Below are positions 16,089 through 22,183 of a stretch of 26,707 nucleotides of DNA, in pieces. The notes beneath the pieces were generated by a model. It was not told the origin of the DNA. It searched no databases and worked only from the letters and a program-made list of their open reading frames with translations. Position numbers and translations under genes: made by a program. This DNA is from a virus: positions 1-26,707 of the IMG/VR virus record IMGVR_UViG_3300024433_000043; one strand, 5' to 3'. How positions within the stretch are numbered: the stretch's first letter is position 1; each line of letters starts with the position of its first letter.

Positions 16089-16118
16089 TTGCATTTTGAA
16101 GTGCCGCGATAGTATATT
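16089..16118 (+). promoter_or_regulatory. Sigma70-like promoter for the small-gene region
   Basis: TTGCAT (16089-16094) and TATATT (16113-16118) with 18-bp spacing, 30 bases before ATG 16148. It is the first promoter after the late terminator. Confidence 0.6.
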
Positions 16119-16147
16119 TAGTATGTACTTAAACAAGGGGCACAACA

Positions 16148-16381
16148 ATGGCAACCAACTATAATGACATGGCACCACAAAAGTTCCAGGTTAGAGATGA
16201 AAGCGGATCAATCATATATCAGTCTAATTTCCTAATGCAGGTTGCAAGGTATATACATAGTAATATAGCAAACATGCGGGACAGCTTCGAAGTATTCAAT
16301 TATGTCTGCCAAAAACCCGTCAAAACAGGTCGCGTTGCCTGTTTGTTAGATATAGTGGAAATATCTATTGACTTTAGATAA
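16148..16381 (+). CDS. Small protein of unknown function
   Basis: 77 residues; AAGGGG with 7-base spacing precedes ATG 16148. Soluble, no signal or membrane segment. The sequence suggests a beta hairpin (KFQVRDESGSIIYQS) followed by a helix (FLMQVARYIHSNIANM) and a C-terminal beta part. It opens a run of small genes with individual strong ribosome sites, typical of phage early host-takeover genes. Its 3' end contains the -35 box of the next promoter. Not recognised. Confidence 0.65.
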   Translation: MATNYNDMAPQKFQVRDESGSIIYQSNFLMQVARYIHSNIANMRDSFEVFNYVCQKPVKTGRVACLLDIVEISIDFR

Positions 16382-16396
16382 GGCATAGAGTATAAT
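16368..16396 (+). promoter_or_regulatory. Strong sigma70-like promoter
   Basis: TTGACT (16368-16373), 17 bases, then a perfect TATAAT (16391-16396). Predicted transcription start near 16403, giving a leader of about 60 nt that contains the 16432-16449 hairpin before ATG 16465. One of the best consensus matches in the window. Confidence 0.8.
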
Positions 16397-16431
16397 TAAG
16401 TCGTAAGCAAATGACAATAAAGTTTTTTAAC

Positions 16432-16449
16432 GCGGTTCCCAATAACCGC
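16432..16449 (+). promoter_or_regulatory. Leader hairpin with CCCAAT loop (copy 1)
   Basis: GCGGTT pairs perfectly with AACCGC around a CCCAAT loop, preceded by TTTTAAC and followed 7 bases later by the GGAGG of the 16465 gene. A second leader at 16769-16784 has the same loop and flanks but a different stem. Confidence 0.65.
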
Positions 16450-16464
16450 AAACCGGAGGTCCAA

Positions 16465-16758
16465 ATGACAAGCACAACAAAAACACTAATCGCAAGCATC
16501 GTTGATAAAACAAAGCGTTCACCGATTGAAAAAATTCTTATATCAGATAACTCCCACCTTAAAGAAGATAAAGCAAAAATCATCTCAGTCCTTGAGAATT
16601 GTGATTCAGGAAAAGAAGGTCTTGATAGTCATAAAACAATTTTGGAAGCACTCAATCAACTTACGTTTGGAATGTTCGATCATTTCTCAGCTTACGAGCT
16701 TCAACTAATAGTTGAGTATGCTATCGCAGTTTCTTTGAAAAATGCAATACATAACTAA
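16465..16758 (+). CDS. Small helical protein of unknown function
   Basis: 97 residues from ATG 16465, chosen because GGAGG (16455-16459) sits 5 bases upstream; an in-frame ATG at 16411 has no ribosome site and would place the leader hairpin in the coding region. The protein is thr/lys-rich at the start, then mainly helical with KTLIASIVDKTK, EALNQLTFGMFDHFSAYEL and a hydrophobic C-terminal helix (VEYAIAVSLKNAI). It is driven by the consensus promoter at 16368. Not recognised; probably an early host-interaction gene. Confidence 0.68.
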   Translation: MTSTTKTLIASIVDKTKRSPIEKILISDNSHLKEDKAKIISVLENCDSGKEGLDSHKTILEALNQLTFGMFDHFSAYELQLIVEYAIAVSLKNAIHN

Positions 16759-16768
16759 TATTTTAACG

Positions 16769-16784
16769 GCTCCCCAATGAGCCA
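16769..16784 (+). promoter_or_regulatory. Leader hairpin with CCCAAT loop (copy 2)
   Basis: GGCTC pairs with GAGCC around CCCAAT, preceded by TTTTAAC and followed by AGGAGG (16791-16796). Same loop and upstream flank as 16432-16449 with a compensated stem. Confidence 0.65.
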
Positions 16785-16801
16785 ATTTCTAGGAGGTACA
16801 A

Positions 16802-17086
16802 ATGACAATCTCAAGAATCAATTCAACACCAGCAAAGCCAGGACAGGTCCTTTATCGTGTCGCAACTCCAGGTCGTGTGTATACTTACAAGAAAACATAC
16901 TCGAAACGCATCTATCAGCTTGGTCGCAGACGGTTCGTTATCTGGCACGGAATGGTGTCTTTTGTCTGCAATGCTTACAAGGGTAAACTCGTTGTCTGGT
17001 CACAGGTTCCAATGTCTTATCTTGGCGATATACTTAATGGTGACAAAAACTTCTTTGAGTATTGCGTAGAACAGGGTGTTGCATAA
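16802..17086 (+). CDS. Small basic protein of unknown function
   Basis: 94 residues; AGGAGG with 5-base spacing fixes ATG 16802. The protein is rich in Arg, Lys and Tyr (VLYRVATPGRVYTYKKTYSK, RIYQLGRRRFVIWHG) and looks beta-rich in the middle with a helical C-terminus; it may bind nucleic acid, an inference from charge only. It shares the CCCAAT hairpin leader type with the 16465 gene, suggesting joint control. An overlapping +1-frame reading (16777-16986) has no ribosome site and is a shadow. Confidence 0.68.
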   Translation: MTISRINSTPAKPGQVLYRVATPGRVYTYKKTYSKRIYQLGRRRFVIWHGMVSFVCNAYKGKLVVWSQVPMSYLGDILNGDKNFFEYCVEQGVA

Positions 17087-17094
17087 GTGTCTGT

Positions 17095-17110
17095 GGAGGC
17101 TTCGGCCTCC
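17095..17110 (+). promoter_or_regulatory. CUUCGG tetraloop hairpin without U-tract
   Basis: GGAGGC-TTCG-GCCTCC, six perfect pairs closed by C-G around UUCG, the very stable tetraloop used in some phage intergenic hairpins such as those of T4. No T-run follows, so mRNA stabilisation or processing is more likely than termination. Confidence 0.7.
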
Positions 17111-17118
17111 GGGGAGAA

Positions 17119-17159
17119 TTGGCAGTATTAAGACAGGAAGCTCCCGTAAAAACTGCCAA
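17119..17159 (+). promoter_or_regulatory. Leader stem-loop type A: 8-bp stem, 25-nt loop
   Basis: TTGGCAGT (17119-17126) pairs perfectly with ACTGCCAA (17152-17159); the 25-nt loop ends in TCCCGTAAAA. AGGAGG of the next gene follows at 17184. The element at 17910-17950 has the same stem length, loop length and loop residues. Confidence 0.62.
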
Positions 17160-17195
17160 CAAATAAGGACCCAACATTCTAAAAGGAGGCCGAAA

Positions 17196-17861
17196 ATCGC
17201 AGTCGTGAGAACTAAGGTTGGCGAATACTTCGGACTAGTTGATCCGACTGAGCATGTACAAAATCATTGGGACATTCTACCTGATGAACGACCAGTATTG
17301 GTATGGAAATATATTCCTCTACTTGGGTCTGGTCGTGCTGTATTGGAAGTCGTAACAAAGAGATTCCGTAGGGACAGTCTAGTATTGAGCAACACCAAAA
17401 CAGCTACTCGCAAAGAAGTAGCATATCTATTTTCCAAATCAAATGAGGAGGACTCCATGTCCAACGCAACACAGATTATCGAACTCGCAAAAACTGGTGA
17501 CAAGGCCGCGACAGAAGAAGCTTTGAAATCTTCACTTGGACAGGCAGTTAAAAGAGCTTTGTTTATGGCAGAGCGCAAGAATGAGTTTCTTGCTATTCCT
17601 GTTCTGCAGGAACTGTCTATCAAGTATGGTGTTACAAAGGCAAAGAAAACGGAGCTCACCGAGAAAGAAGGTAAGGTCGTGACTTTGACAAAGGACGGCA
17701 AAGTTGATTCGCGTGTCTTTGATGCCATCCTGAAGAAAGCCAATAAGGTTGGAGCAGTCACAGCAACTTCTGGCAAGGGTGCAAACCTGATAATCCGCAA
17801 CCAGGAAGCGGATGCTTTTATTAAGGCCTGTAAGATGGTTGTAGGCATTACGGTTTCGTAG
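17196..17861 (+). CDS. Unknown protein, probable ATC start, contains an in-frame internal gene start
   Basis: An open frame of about 222 codons. AGGAGG (17184-17189) points, with ideal 6-base spacing, to ATC 17196 (protein M/I-AVVRTKVGEYFGLVD); the nearest standard start, GTG 17205, is 15 bases away, and TTG 17076 lies inside the previous gene. The first 87 residues form a compact polar domain (HVQNHWDILPDERPVLVWKY, LEVVTKRFRRDSLVLS). The frame then runs without a stop into a second complete start signal at 17457. The product may be a fusion, or two forms of different length may be made from one frame. Neither part matches a family I know. A structured leader (17095-17159) lies directly upstream. 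Confidence 0.5.
   Translation: MAVVRTKVGEYFGLVDPTEHVQNHWDILPDERPVLVWKYIPLLGSGRAVLEVVTKRFRRDSLVLSNTKTATRKEVAYLFSKSNEEDSMSNATQIIELAKTGDKAATEEALKSSLGQAVKRALFMAERKNEFLAIPVLQELSIKYGVTKAKKTELTEKEGKVVTLTKDGKVDSRVFDAILKKANKVGAVTATSGKGANLIIRNQEADAFIKACKMVVGITVS
17457..17861 (+). CDS. Internal in-frame gene: short form of the 17196 protein
   Basis: ATG 17457 is preceded by AGGAGG (17446-17451) with 5-base spacing, as strong as any ribosome site in the window, so a 134-residue product starting MSNATQIIELAKTGD is expected. It is helical at the N-terminus (EALKSSLGQAVKRALFMAERK) and ends in a lys/gly-rich basic region (KKANKVGAVTATSGKGANL) with IIRNQEADAFIKACKMVVGI. This is likely the main product of the locus. 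Soluble, unrecognised. Confidence 0.65.
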   Translation: MSNATQIIELAKTGDKAATEEALKSSLGQAVKRALFMAERKNEFLAIPVLQELSIKYGVTKAKKTELTEKEGKVVTLTKDGKVDSRVFDAILKKANKVGAVTATSGKGANLIIRNQEADAFIKACKMVVGITVS

Positions 17862-17875
17862 TATATGCTTGTGAT

Positions 17876-17906
17876 GGGAGGGGAGAAATCCCCTTCCTTC
17901 GGGGAT
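17876..17906 (+). promoter_or_regulatory. GAAA-tetraloop hairpin with a mutually exclusive alternative
   Basis: GGGAGGGGA (17876-17884) pairs with TCCCCTTCC (17889-17897), nine pairs with one G-U, closing a GAAA tetraloop. The 3' strand can instead form ATCCCC (17888-17893) with GGGGAT (17901-17906). No U-tract follows either form. Two exclusive hairpins could act as an RNA switch or processing site. Confidence 0.6.
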
Positions 17907-17909
17907 CCT

Positions 17910-17950
17910 TGTAAAGTAATAAAGCAATTATATCCCAAAAAAACTTTACA
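17910..17950 (+). promoter_or_regulatory. Leader stem-loop type A, second copy: 8-bp stem, 25-nt loop
   Basis: TGTAAAGT (17910-17917) pairs perfectly with ACTTTACA (17943-17950). The loop is 25 nt and agrees at 15 of 25 positions with the 17127-17151 loop, including TCCC at the same place and a terminal A-run, although four stem pairs differ. GGAGG follows at 17962. Confidence 0.62.
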
Positions 17951-17972
17951 TCGTATATTGTGGAGGTACAAT

Positions 17973-18314
17973 ATGACAACTGTATTAAAGAAAGAGCACC
18001 AGAAACCATCCATTTTCACAGCAAAAAGTATGTCGCTTATTCCTTGCTCATATAGCAAGGCACAAACATCCGAATCCATTGCTTTGCATATTAAGGCTTT
18101 CCCAGCGCAGACATGCAATTGTGAAGAAGCTTATAACCATACAATCGAATTCCAAAGAAATGGGCATGGTCCTGTAGGAAGCCTGTCTGAGTTTCAGCAG
18201 TTCGTTGGAAATATTGATATTAAACAGTATGTTATCTATCCTAGAGTTGGCGACAGTTTCGTTGTATGCCAGTATGAGGATGGGGTATTTAAAGTATTGG
18301 AATGGTCTGAGTAA
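17973..18314 (+). CDS. Small unknown protein with Cys/His residues
   Basis: 113 residues from ATG 17973; GGAGG (17962-17966) with 6-base spacing decides this start over an in-frame ATG at 17865, which would put the leader hairpins in the coding region. The N-terminal half carries C25, a C-x-C pair (TCNCEEAYNHT) and nearby histidines that could bind a metal, but spacing fits no zinc-finger class I know. The C-terminal half is beta-like (QYVIYPRVGDSFVVCQYED, FKVLEW). Soluble. Last of the small-gene block. Confidence 0.65.
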   Translation: MTTVLKKEHQKPSIFTAKSMSLIPCSYSKAQTSESIALHIKAFPAQTCNCEEAYNHTIEFQRNGHGPVGSLSEFQQFVGNIDIKQYVIYPRVGDSFVVCQYEDGVFKVLEWSE

Positions 18315-18336
18315 TTAAGCTCCTTATAAGAGCGGT

Positions 18337-18445
18337 GAGAGCTCGTTAGCCTGTGCCCTGATAAGGTGCGGGCTTTCGTATTGGTTGGTCGCCAGTCCTT
18401 CTCACTAGCTCCTCAGGAGGGATTAACGACCAGTAACGAACTCGC
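18337..18445 (+). ncRNA. Candidate structured RNA: three-way junction in the leader of the ligase gene
   Basis: The 202-base spacer folds by eye into a closed Y. P1: GAGCTCGTTA (18339-18348) with TAACGAACTC (18434-18443), nine pairs and one C-A mismatch. P2: GCCTGTGCC (18349-18357) with GGTGCGGGC (18365-18373), nine pairs, loop CTGATAA. P3: TTGGTCG (18385-18391) with CGACCAG (18427-18433), seven pairs, continued after a CC/AA internal loop by AGTCCTTCT (18394-18402) with GGAGGGATT (18416-18424). P1 abuts both P2 and P3, with only one 11-nt junction strand. It matches no riboswitch or ribozyme I recall. It may be a cis regulator of the ligase operon or a free phage RNA. Confidence 0.5.
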
Positions 18446-18459
18446 TATACACTGTATAG
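18445..18459 (+). promoter_or_regulatory. 15-bp odd-centred palindrome, possible operator
   Basis: CTATACA-C-TGTATAG is a perfect palindrome immediately after the three-way RNA and about 57 bases before the ligase start. It could bind a dimeric repressor or form a small hairpin. I see no convincing -35/-10 pair next to it (TATACT at 18463 lacks a -35). Confidence 0.4.
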
Positions 18460-18516
18460 GGTTATACTGTTTAATAGGCTTATATCCTTTTATATTGATT
18501 AACAAGGGAGAACAAC

Positions 18517-19530
18517 ATGGGACATCCGTGGCCGATGAATATTCTCACAAAAGAAGCAGGTCAAAGTAGAAAGCTGATTGTCAAGCCGGTAGATATCTGT
18601 CCTCGTTCTAATTTCAGACCAAATGCAGATGGTCATCTACGGGTGGTAGATGTTGACAAGATAAAACTGCATAACACCACTGTCGCAATAGAGGTGAAAG
18701 AGCAGGGGCATTTCCATTATTATTGCAGAACACTGTTAGGCGAATATCGTATGTTTGGTAGACGTACAAATGTAGACGGAGAATATACAGACATCATGTT
18801 TAAACTCTGCAAAATGAAAAGACCAGGATTACCAAAAGGGACTGTCGTTGCCATAGAAGTCATCTGGCCAGGACATCCTGATTCAGAAGTTCCTACCGCG
18901 ATCAAAGAGTGCCCACAGGAATTAAAAATGGTCGCTCTTGGCGTTCCTATCCAAGCTGGTATAAAATATTTTGACTGCGACGAGGATTATAAATCAGCGC
19001 AAAGACGCATGAATGGAATACTTCCCCCAGAGTTCCATCCAAAAAGATTGGGTTTTAAAAAATTAGGTGACAAATTTGAGACGGCCGAGATACTTGAATA
19101 TTATTTGAAGTTCGCCAAGAATGCAGGTATTGAAGGAGTGGTCTTTAAAGAATTTGGTTATGATGGATGGTGGAAACTTAAAGGAGTAAAAGAAGCAGAT
19201 GTTTTTATTACAGGATTTAAGATATCTGATTCAGAAACACAATATGGGATGGTAACCGCTGTGAATATAGGTGTTGTTGAGTCTATTGTATACGATGAGA
19301 TTACAATTAGAAATATGGGTTCTATAACTGGTTTTGATTTAGAAGAGAAAGATAAAATGACAGGTGCATATAATATTTATGGTAAGTCTGAAGAAAATCC
19401 ATACTGGATGAAACCTCTTAGAGTTCTCTATCAGGAGATCGCTGGGAAGGGAAAGTTGAAACATGGATTTTTCGATTGTTGGCGCGATGATAAAATATGG
19501 GATCAATGTACAATGGAGCAATTTAAATGA
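18517..19530 (+). CDS. ATP-dependent DNA ligase (nucleotidyltransferase fold)
   Basis: 337 residues; AAGGGAG before ATG 18517. Ligase motifs in order: motif I K61-E-Q-G (consensus K-x-D-G; here Gln replaces Asp), the SR-like GRRT at 81-84 (motif Ia/III region), AIEVIWPG with E114 (motif IIIa-like), E206-G-V-V-F-K211 (motif IV) and W-W-K-L-K222 (motif V). Residues about 225-337 look like the OB domain (ADVFITGF, then CWRDDKIWDQC near the end, where family members have RxDK). K61 would carry AMP and seal nicks for replication and repair. RNA ligase is the less likely alternative. The next gene starts within its stop region (overlap of 4 bases). Confidence 0.82.
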   Translation: MGHPWPMNILTKEAGQSRKLIVKPVDICPRSNFRPNADGHLRVVDVDKIKLHNTTVAIEVKEQGHFHYYCRTLLGEYRMFGRRTNVDGEYTDIMFKLCKMKRPGLPKGTVVAIEVIWPGHPDSEVPTAIKECPQELKMVALGVPIQAGIKYFDCDEDYKSAQRRMNGILPPEFHPKRLGFKKLGDKFETAEILEYYLKFAKNAGIEGVVFKEFGYDGWWKLKGVKEADVFITGFKISDSETQYGMVTAVNIGVVESIVYDEITIRNMGSITGFDLEEKDKMTGAYNIYGKSEENPYWMKPLRVLYQEIAGKGKLKHGFFDCWRDDKIWDQCTMEQFK

Positions 19531-20438
19531 AGATAAGGCTCAAACAGATAAAGCATATTAGAGAGCTTGCTCCTTGGGAGAAATTCCCTCCTGGTAGTTG
19601 TCACGGTAAGATATATCTTGCATCGTTTGACAAGGCGAAGTATAATGCTAGACGCGATGCACATGCTTTTATATGGATGGTGTTTTGGGGATGTACTGAC
19701 GAACCGAAATTCCCTCTTGAGAAAACTATAACTGAATGGTGGAGCACGACATTTAAAAAACGATTCCCAATGGAAGGAGGTACTCTTGAAGATCTAGTTG
19801 ATAGAATATATTGTCAACTTATCGACAAAGGATACGAGGCACAGAAAATAGAGCCTGACGAATCCGAATATTGTCCACCAATTCTTCGAGATAATTGTGC
19901 AAATTGGACAAGGAACAAATCTAAAACTATTCACTATTTAAGGGAGGCCGATGTGGGCTTAAGGTTAAAGAAAAAGAATTTGAAGAAGGCTTCTGGTACG
20001 ACTGCCGGAAGCAAGTCAGAAACAAAAACCCCGCGACAGACTGGCGATGTAAATATACCAGCATGGGCGACGTCTGGCAAAGAAGGCACAAAGGCATACG
20101 ATTCAAAGGTCCTTTGTTGTAAACTGTTGATGGAACGGAAGCATCATTTATCTGATATCGCGTTGATGCTCGAATCTGAGTTGGATTATACGATATCCGA
20201 AGAGCGTGTTAATTTCTATCGCAAATGTTTGAACAAAGGTTTCTTTGTTTCTCTTGGTTACGATGCATCAAAAAAGCCGGTGGAGTTGCTCGAAGGTGAG
20301 GATGAAGAATCATTAGCAGGTAAGAAACCAGCTAAGGACAAACCTGCCGCGAAAAAGAAAGTCGTTGCCAAAAAGAAGGTCGCAATCAAAAAGACTGTTA
20401 AGAAAACAGTCAAGAAAACGGTCAAAAAAGACTGTTAA
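19527..20438 (+). CDS. Unknown protein with lysine-rich, histone H1-like tail (likely frameshifted at its end)
   Basis: 303 residues; the start overlaps the ligase stop. Residues 1-150 are a mixed fold rich in Trp and Cys (APWEKFPPGSCHGKIY, FIWMVFWGC, ITEWWSTTFKKRFP); residues about 195-250 look helical (LLMERKHHLSDIALMLESEL), possibly a small winged-helix; residues about 265-303 repeat AKKKVVAKKK and KKTVKKTVKK, as in nucleoid-type H1 tails that bind DNA non-specifically. The frame ends abruptly (KKDC) after six A (20424-20429); removing one A restores the lysine repeat to TAG 20473-20475, adding about 12 residues (SAKKSTKKKK). DNA-binding in replication is my inference from the tail and the neighbours. 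Confidence 0.7.
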   Translation: MKIRLKQIKHIRELAPWEKFPPGSCHGKIYLASFDKAKYNARRDAHAFIWMVFWGCTDEPKFPLEKTITEWWSTTFKKRFPMEGGTLEDLVDRIYCQLIDKGYEAQKIEPDESEYCPPILRDNCANWTRNKSKTIHYLREADVGLRLKKKNLKKASGTTAGSKSETKTPRQTGDVNIPAWATSGKEGTKAYDSKVLCCKLLMERKHHLSDIALMLESELDYTISEERVNFYRKCLNKGFFVSLGYDASKKPVELLEGEDEESLAGKKPAKDKPAAKKKVVAKKKVAIKKTVKKTVKKTVKKDC

Positions 20439-20475
20439 GAAATCGGCCAAGAAATCGACTAAGAAAAAGAAGTAG
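20424..20475 (+). other. Out-of-frame end of the lysine tail after an A6 run
   Basis: In the +1 frame the sequence after 20429 continues the KK-T-V-KK period as TVKKSAKKSTKKKK and stops at 20473-20475. The continuation of the same repeat across the shift shows that the original gene ran through here. Confidence 0.75.
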
Positions 20476-20503
20476 ACCGGTTCCGGTACCTCCGTCTGGT
20501 CTA
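20473..20503 (+). promoter_or_regulatory. Hairpin between lysine-tail gene and terminator
   Basis: TAGACCGG (20473-20480) pairs with CTGGTCTA (20496-20503), eight pairs with one G-U, loop of 15 nt. It covers the stop codon of the restored reading frame. No T-run follows. Confidence 0.5.
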
Positions 20504-20506
20504 TTA

Positions 20507-20554
20507 GGGGATGGGAAAGATTGGGGTCCTACCCATCCCCGCTTATTTTTTTTT
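20507..20554 (+). terminator. Strong intrinsic terminator
   Basis: GGGGATGGG (20507-20515) pairs perfectly with CCCATCCCC (20532-20540), loop of 16 nt, followed by GCTTA and nine T (20546-20554). It separates the ligase/lysine-tail transcript from the helicase set; some readthrough or a promoter I cannot see must supply the genes downstream. Confidence 0.9.
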
Positions 20555-20570
20555 CTACAAGGAGTGTGTT

Positions 20571-20816
20571 ATGCCTGATAATTTTCAGATTAAGAAACCG
20601 TCGTTATCATCTTTGAAGAAAATGAATTCTGAAGAGTTGACTGCATTGTCTGCTAAGATGACTTCTATCAAAGATCAATATCTTTTTGTGTATAAGGAAA
20701 CACAGAAAGCTATCCATGCTGAATTGGAAACAACTCAGAAGCAAGAGCAGGATAAGAGACGCAAAGATGATCCTGATTATGACAAGAAGCATCAAGGAGT
20801 AGGGATCCATAAATAA
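20571..20816 (+). CDS. Small charged helical protein of unknown function
   Basis: 81 residues from ATG 20571, chosen because AAGGAG lies just upstream and because the in-frame start at 20511 is inside the terminator stem. After a short N-terminus the protein is one long charged helix (EELTALSAKMTSIKDQYLF, KAIHAELETTQKQEQDKRRK) able to form a coiled coil, with a basic end. Its TAA overlaps the helicase ATG (TAATG), so the two are probably translated together and it might be a partner of the helicase. Confidence 0.68.
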   Translation: MPDNFQIKKPSLSSLKKMNSEELTALSAKMTSIKDQYLFVYKETQKAIHAELETTQKQEQDKRRKDDPDYDKKHQGVGIHK

Positions 20817-22183
20817 TGCGGAGACCTTTGAGAAAATATCAGAAGCCAATGCTTAAGTATTGTCTTTCAACTGATAATCCAGCACTGTTCGTACAGATGC
20901 GGTTGGGAAAAACACTAGTGACAATTCGCTCTTGTAAAATTAGAGGAAATAAAAAAATACTAGTCGTAGCCCCATATTCTGCTCTGTACGGATGGCTCCT
21001 GGAATTGATAGCTGAAAGATATTCTGAAGATAGTATTATTGAGGTGTTCGGTTCTGGTAAAGACCGCAGAGCTTTACTAGATGCAACTTTTGAGACCGCT
21101 CAATGGTTTCTCTTTAATAAAGAAGGCCATCGAATATTCCCAGAAATTGCAGACTACCCTTTTGACTGTGTTATCGTTGATGAATCTACTTTTATAAAAT
21201 CTCCTGCTAAGAATTCTAAAGGGACTAAAAAACCGAATGCTACGAAATTCTATTGTGAGAATTTTAGAGAAGCAAATAATAGATACATACTAACAGGCAC
21301 TCCCGCTCCTGAGTCTGAGTTAGAATACTATAGTCAATTACAGTTTCTTGATCGTAAAATATGGAGAGAAAAAAACTTTTGGGAATTTCGACACAAGAAT
21401 TTTGCGATGATAAACTACACTCCATATCTATCACCATCTGGTTCTAAATATTTGGCGAATACGCTGGCAAAGAATTGTATGTTTTTAACGCGATACGAAT
21501 GCAAAGTTGGAGGCAAAAAAATATATCAGAAACGTAAGATAATTCTAGCTGATAAATTCAAAAAGATATACAATAAAATAGAGAAAGAATTTGTGCTTGA
21601 GTATATGAAACAAGAACAGGAAACTATTTATGCGACCACTAAATATGTCTGGCTTAGAAGGCTCTGCGGTGGTTTTATAGATCAAGAATTTGTATCATAT
21701 GCTAAAATTAAAGAAGTAGAAAGTCTGTTGAAGACTGAGTTAAAAAACGAACAAGTAATAATAATCGCAAAGCATATAAACGAAGTTAAAAAATTGACGA
21801 AATATCTTTCAAAAGATTTTGCAGTGGGGATGGTATATGGTGCTGTCACAAAGAAAAAAAGACCTGCCATTTATCAAGCCTTCCAAGATGGCAATTTAGA
21901 TTTGATAATTGCACAAGCTGGATGCATAAGTCACGGAACAAATTTATCAGCTTCTGACACTGTGATATTCTACACCACTCCTGACGGTGGAGAAACACGC
22001 GAGCAGGTTGAAGACAGGGTCGTTAATACAGCGACCAACGATTCATCGTTGATTATTGATCTAATATTCTCTGGGACTGTTGAAGAAGATGTCATAGGCA
22101 ATCTACGTAGGAAAGAAGGCAGACAGGCTCTTATGAGACGTATCGTAAAACGCTTGACAAAAAAGTATAGGATCGCAGCATGA
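20816..22183 (+). CDS. SNF2/DEAD-like superfamily 2 helicase
   Basis: 455 residues. Motifs in order: Q-like start (RPLRKYQKPMLKYCL), motif I M28-R-L-G-K-T33 (Arg where most have Gly), Ia LVVAPYSALYGW, motif II D122-E-S-T, motif III L159-T-G-T-P-A-P165, motif V AGCISHGTNLSAS (about 368-380) and motif VI Q397-V-E-D-R401. The spacing and the LTGTPAPES and R-x-x-Q-x-x-D-R patterns fit compact phage SNF2-type helicases. It uses ATP to move on or remodel DNA during replication or recombination. Its stop overlaps the resolvase start by four bases (ATGA). Confidence 0.88.
   Translation: MRRPLRKYQKPMLKYCLSTDNPALFVQMRLGKTLVTIRSCKIRGNKKILVVAPYSALYGWLLELIAERYSEDSIIEVFGSGKDRRALLDATFETAQWFLFNKEGHRIFPEIADYPFDCVIVDESTFIKSPAKNSKGTKKPNATKFYCENFREANNRYILTGTPAPESELEYYSQLQFLDRKIWREKNFWEFRHKNFAMINYTPYLSPSGSKYLANTLAKNCMFLTRYECKVGGKKIYQKRKIILADKFKKIYNKIEKEFVLEYMKQEQETIYATTKYVWLRRLCGGFIDQEFVSYAKIKEVESLLKTELKNEQVIIIAKHINEVKKLTKYLSKDFAVGMVYGAVTKKKRPAIYQAFQDGNLDLIIAQAGCISHGTNLSASDTVIFYTTPDGGETREQVEDRVVNTATNDSSLIIDLIFSGTVEEDVIGNLRRKEGRQALMRRIVKRLTKKYRIAA

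Noticed and set aside
15934-16164. 76-residue reading frame in the spacer after the late operon
   Set aside because: It starts inside the terminator stem, has no ribosome site and overlaps the promoter and the next gene's start.
17076-17195. TTG 17076 as the start of the 17196 gene
   Set aside because: It lies within the previous gene and would force two strong hairpins and the AGGAGG into coding sequence.
18366-18569. 67-residue frame over the ligase leader
   Set aside because: It has no ribosome site, overlaps the structured RNA and palindrome, and runs into the ligase start.
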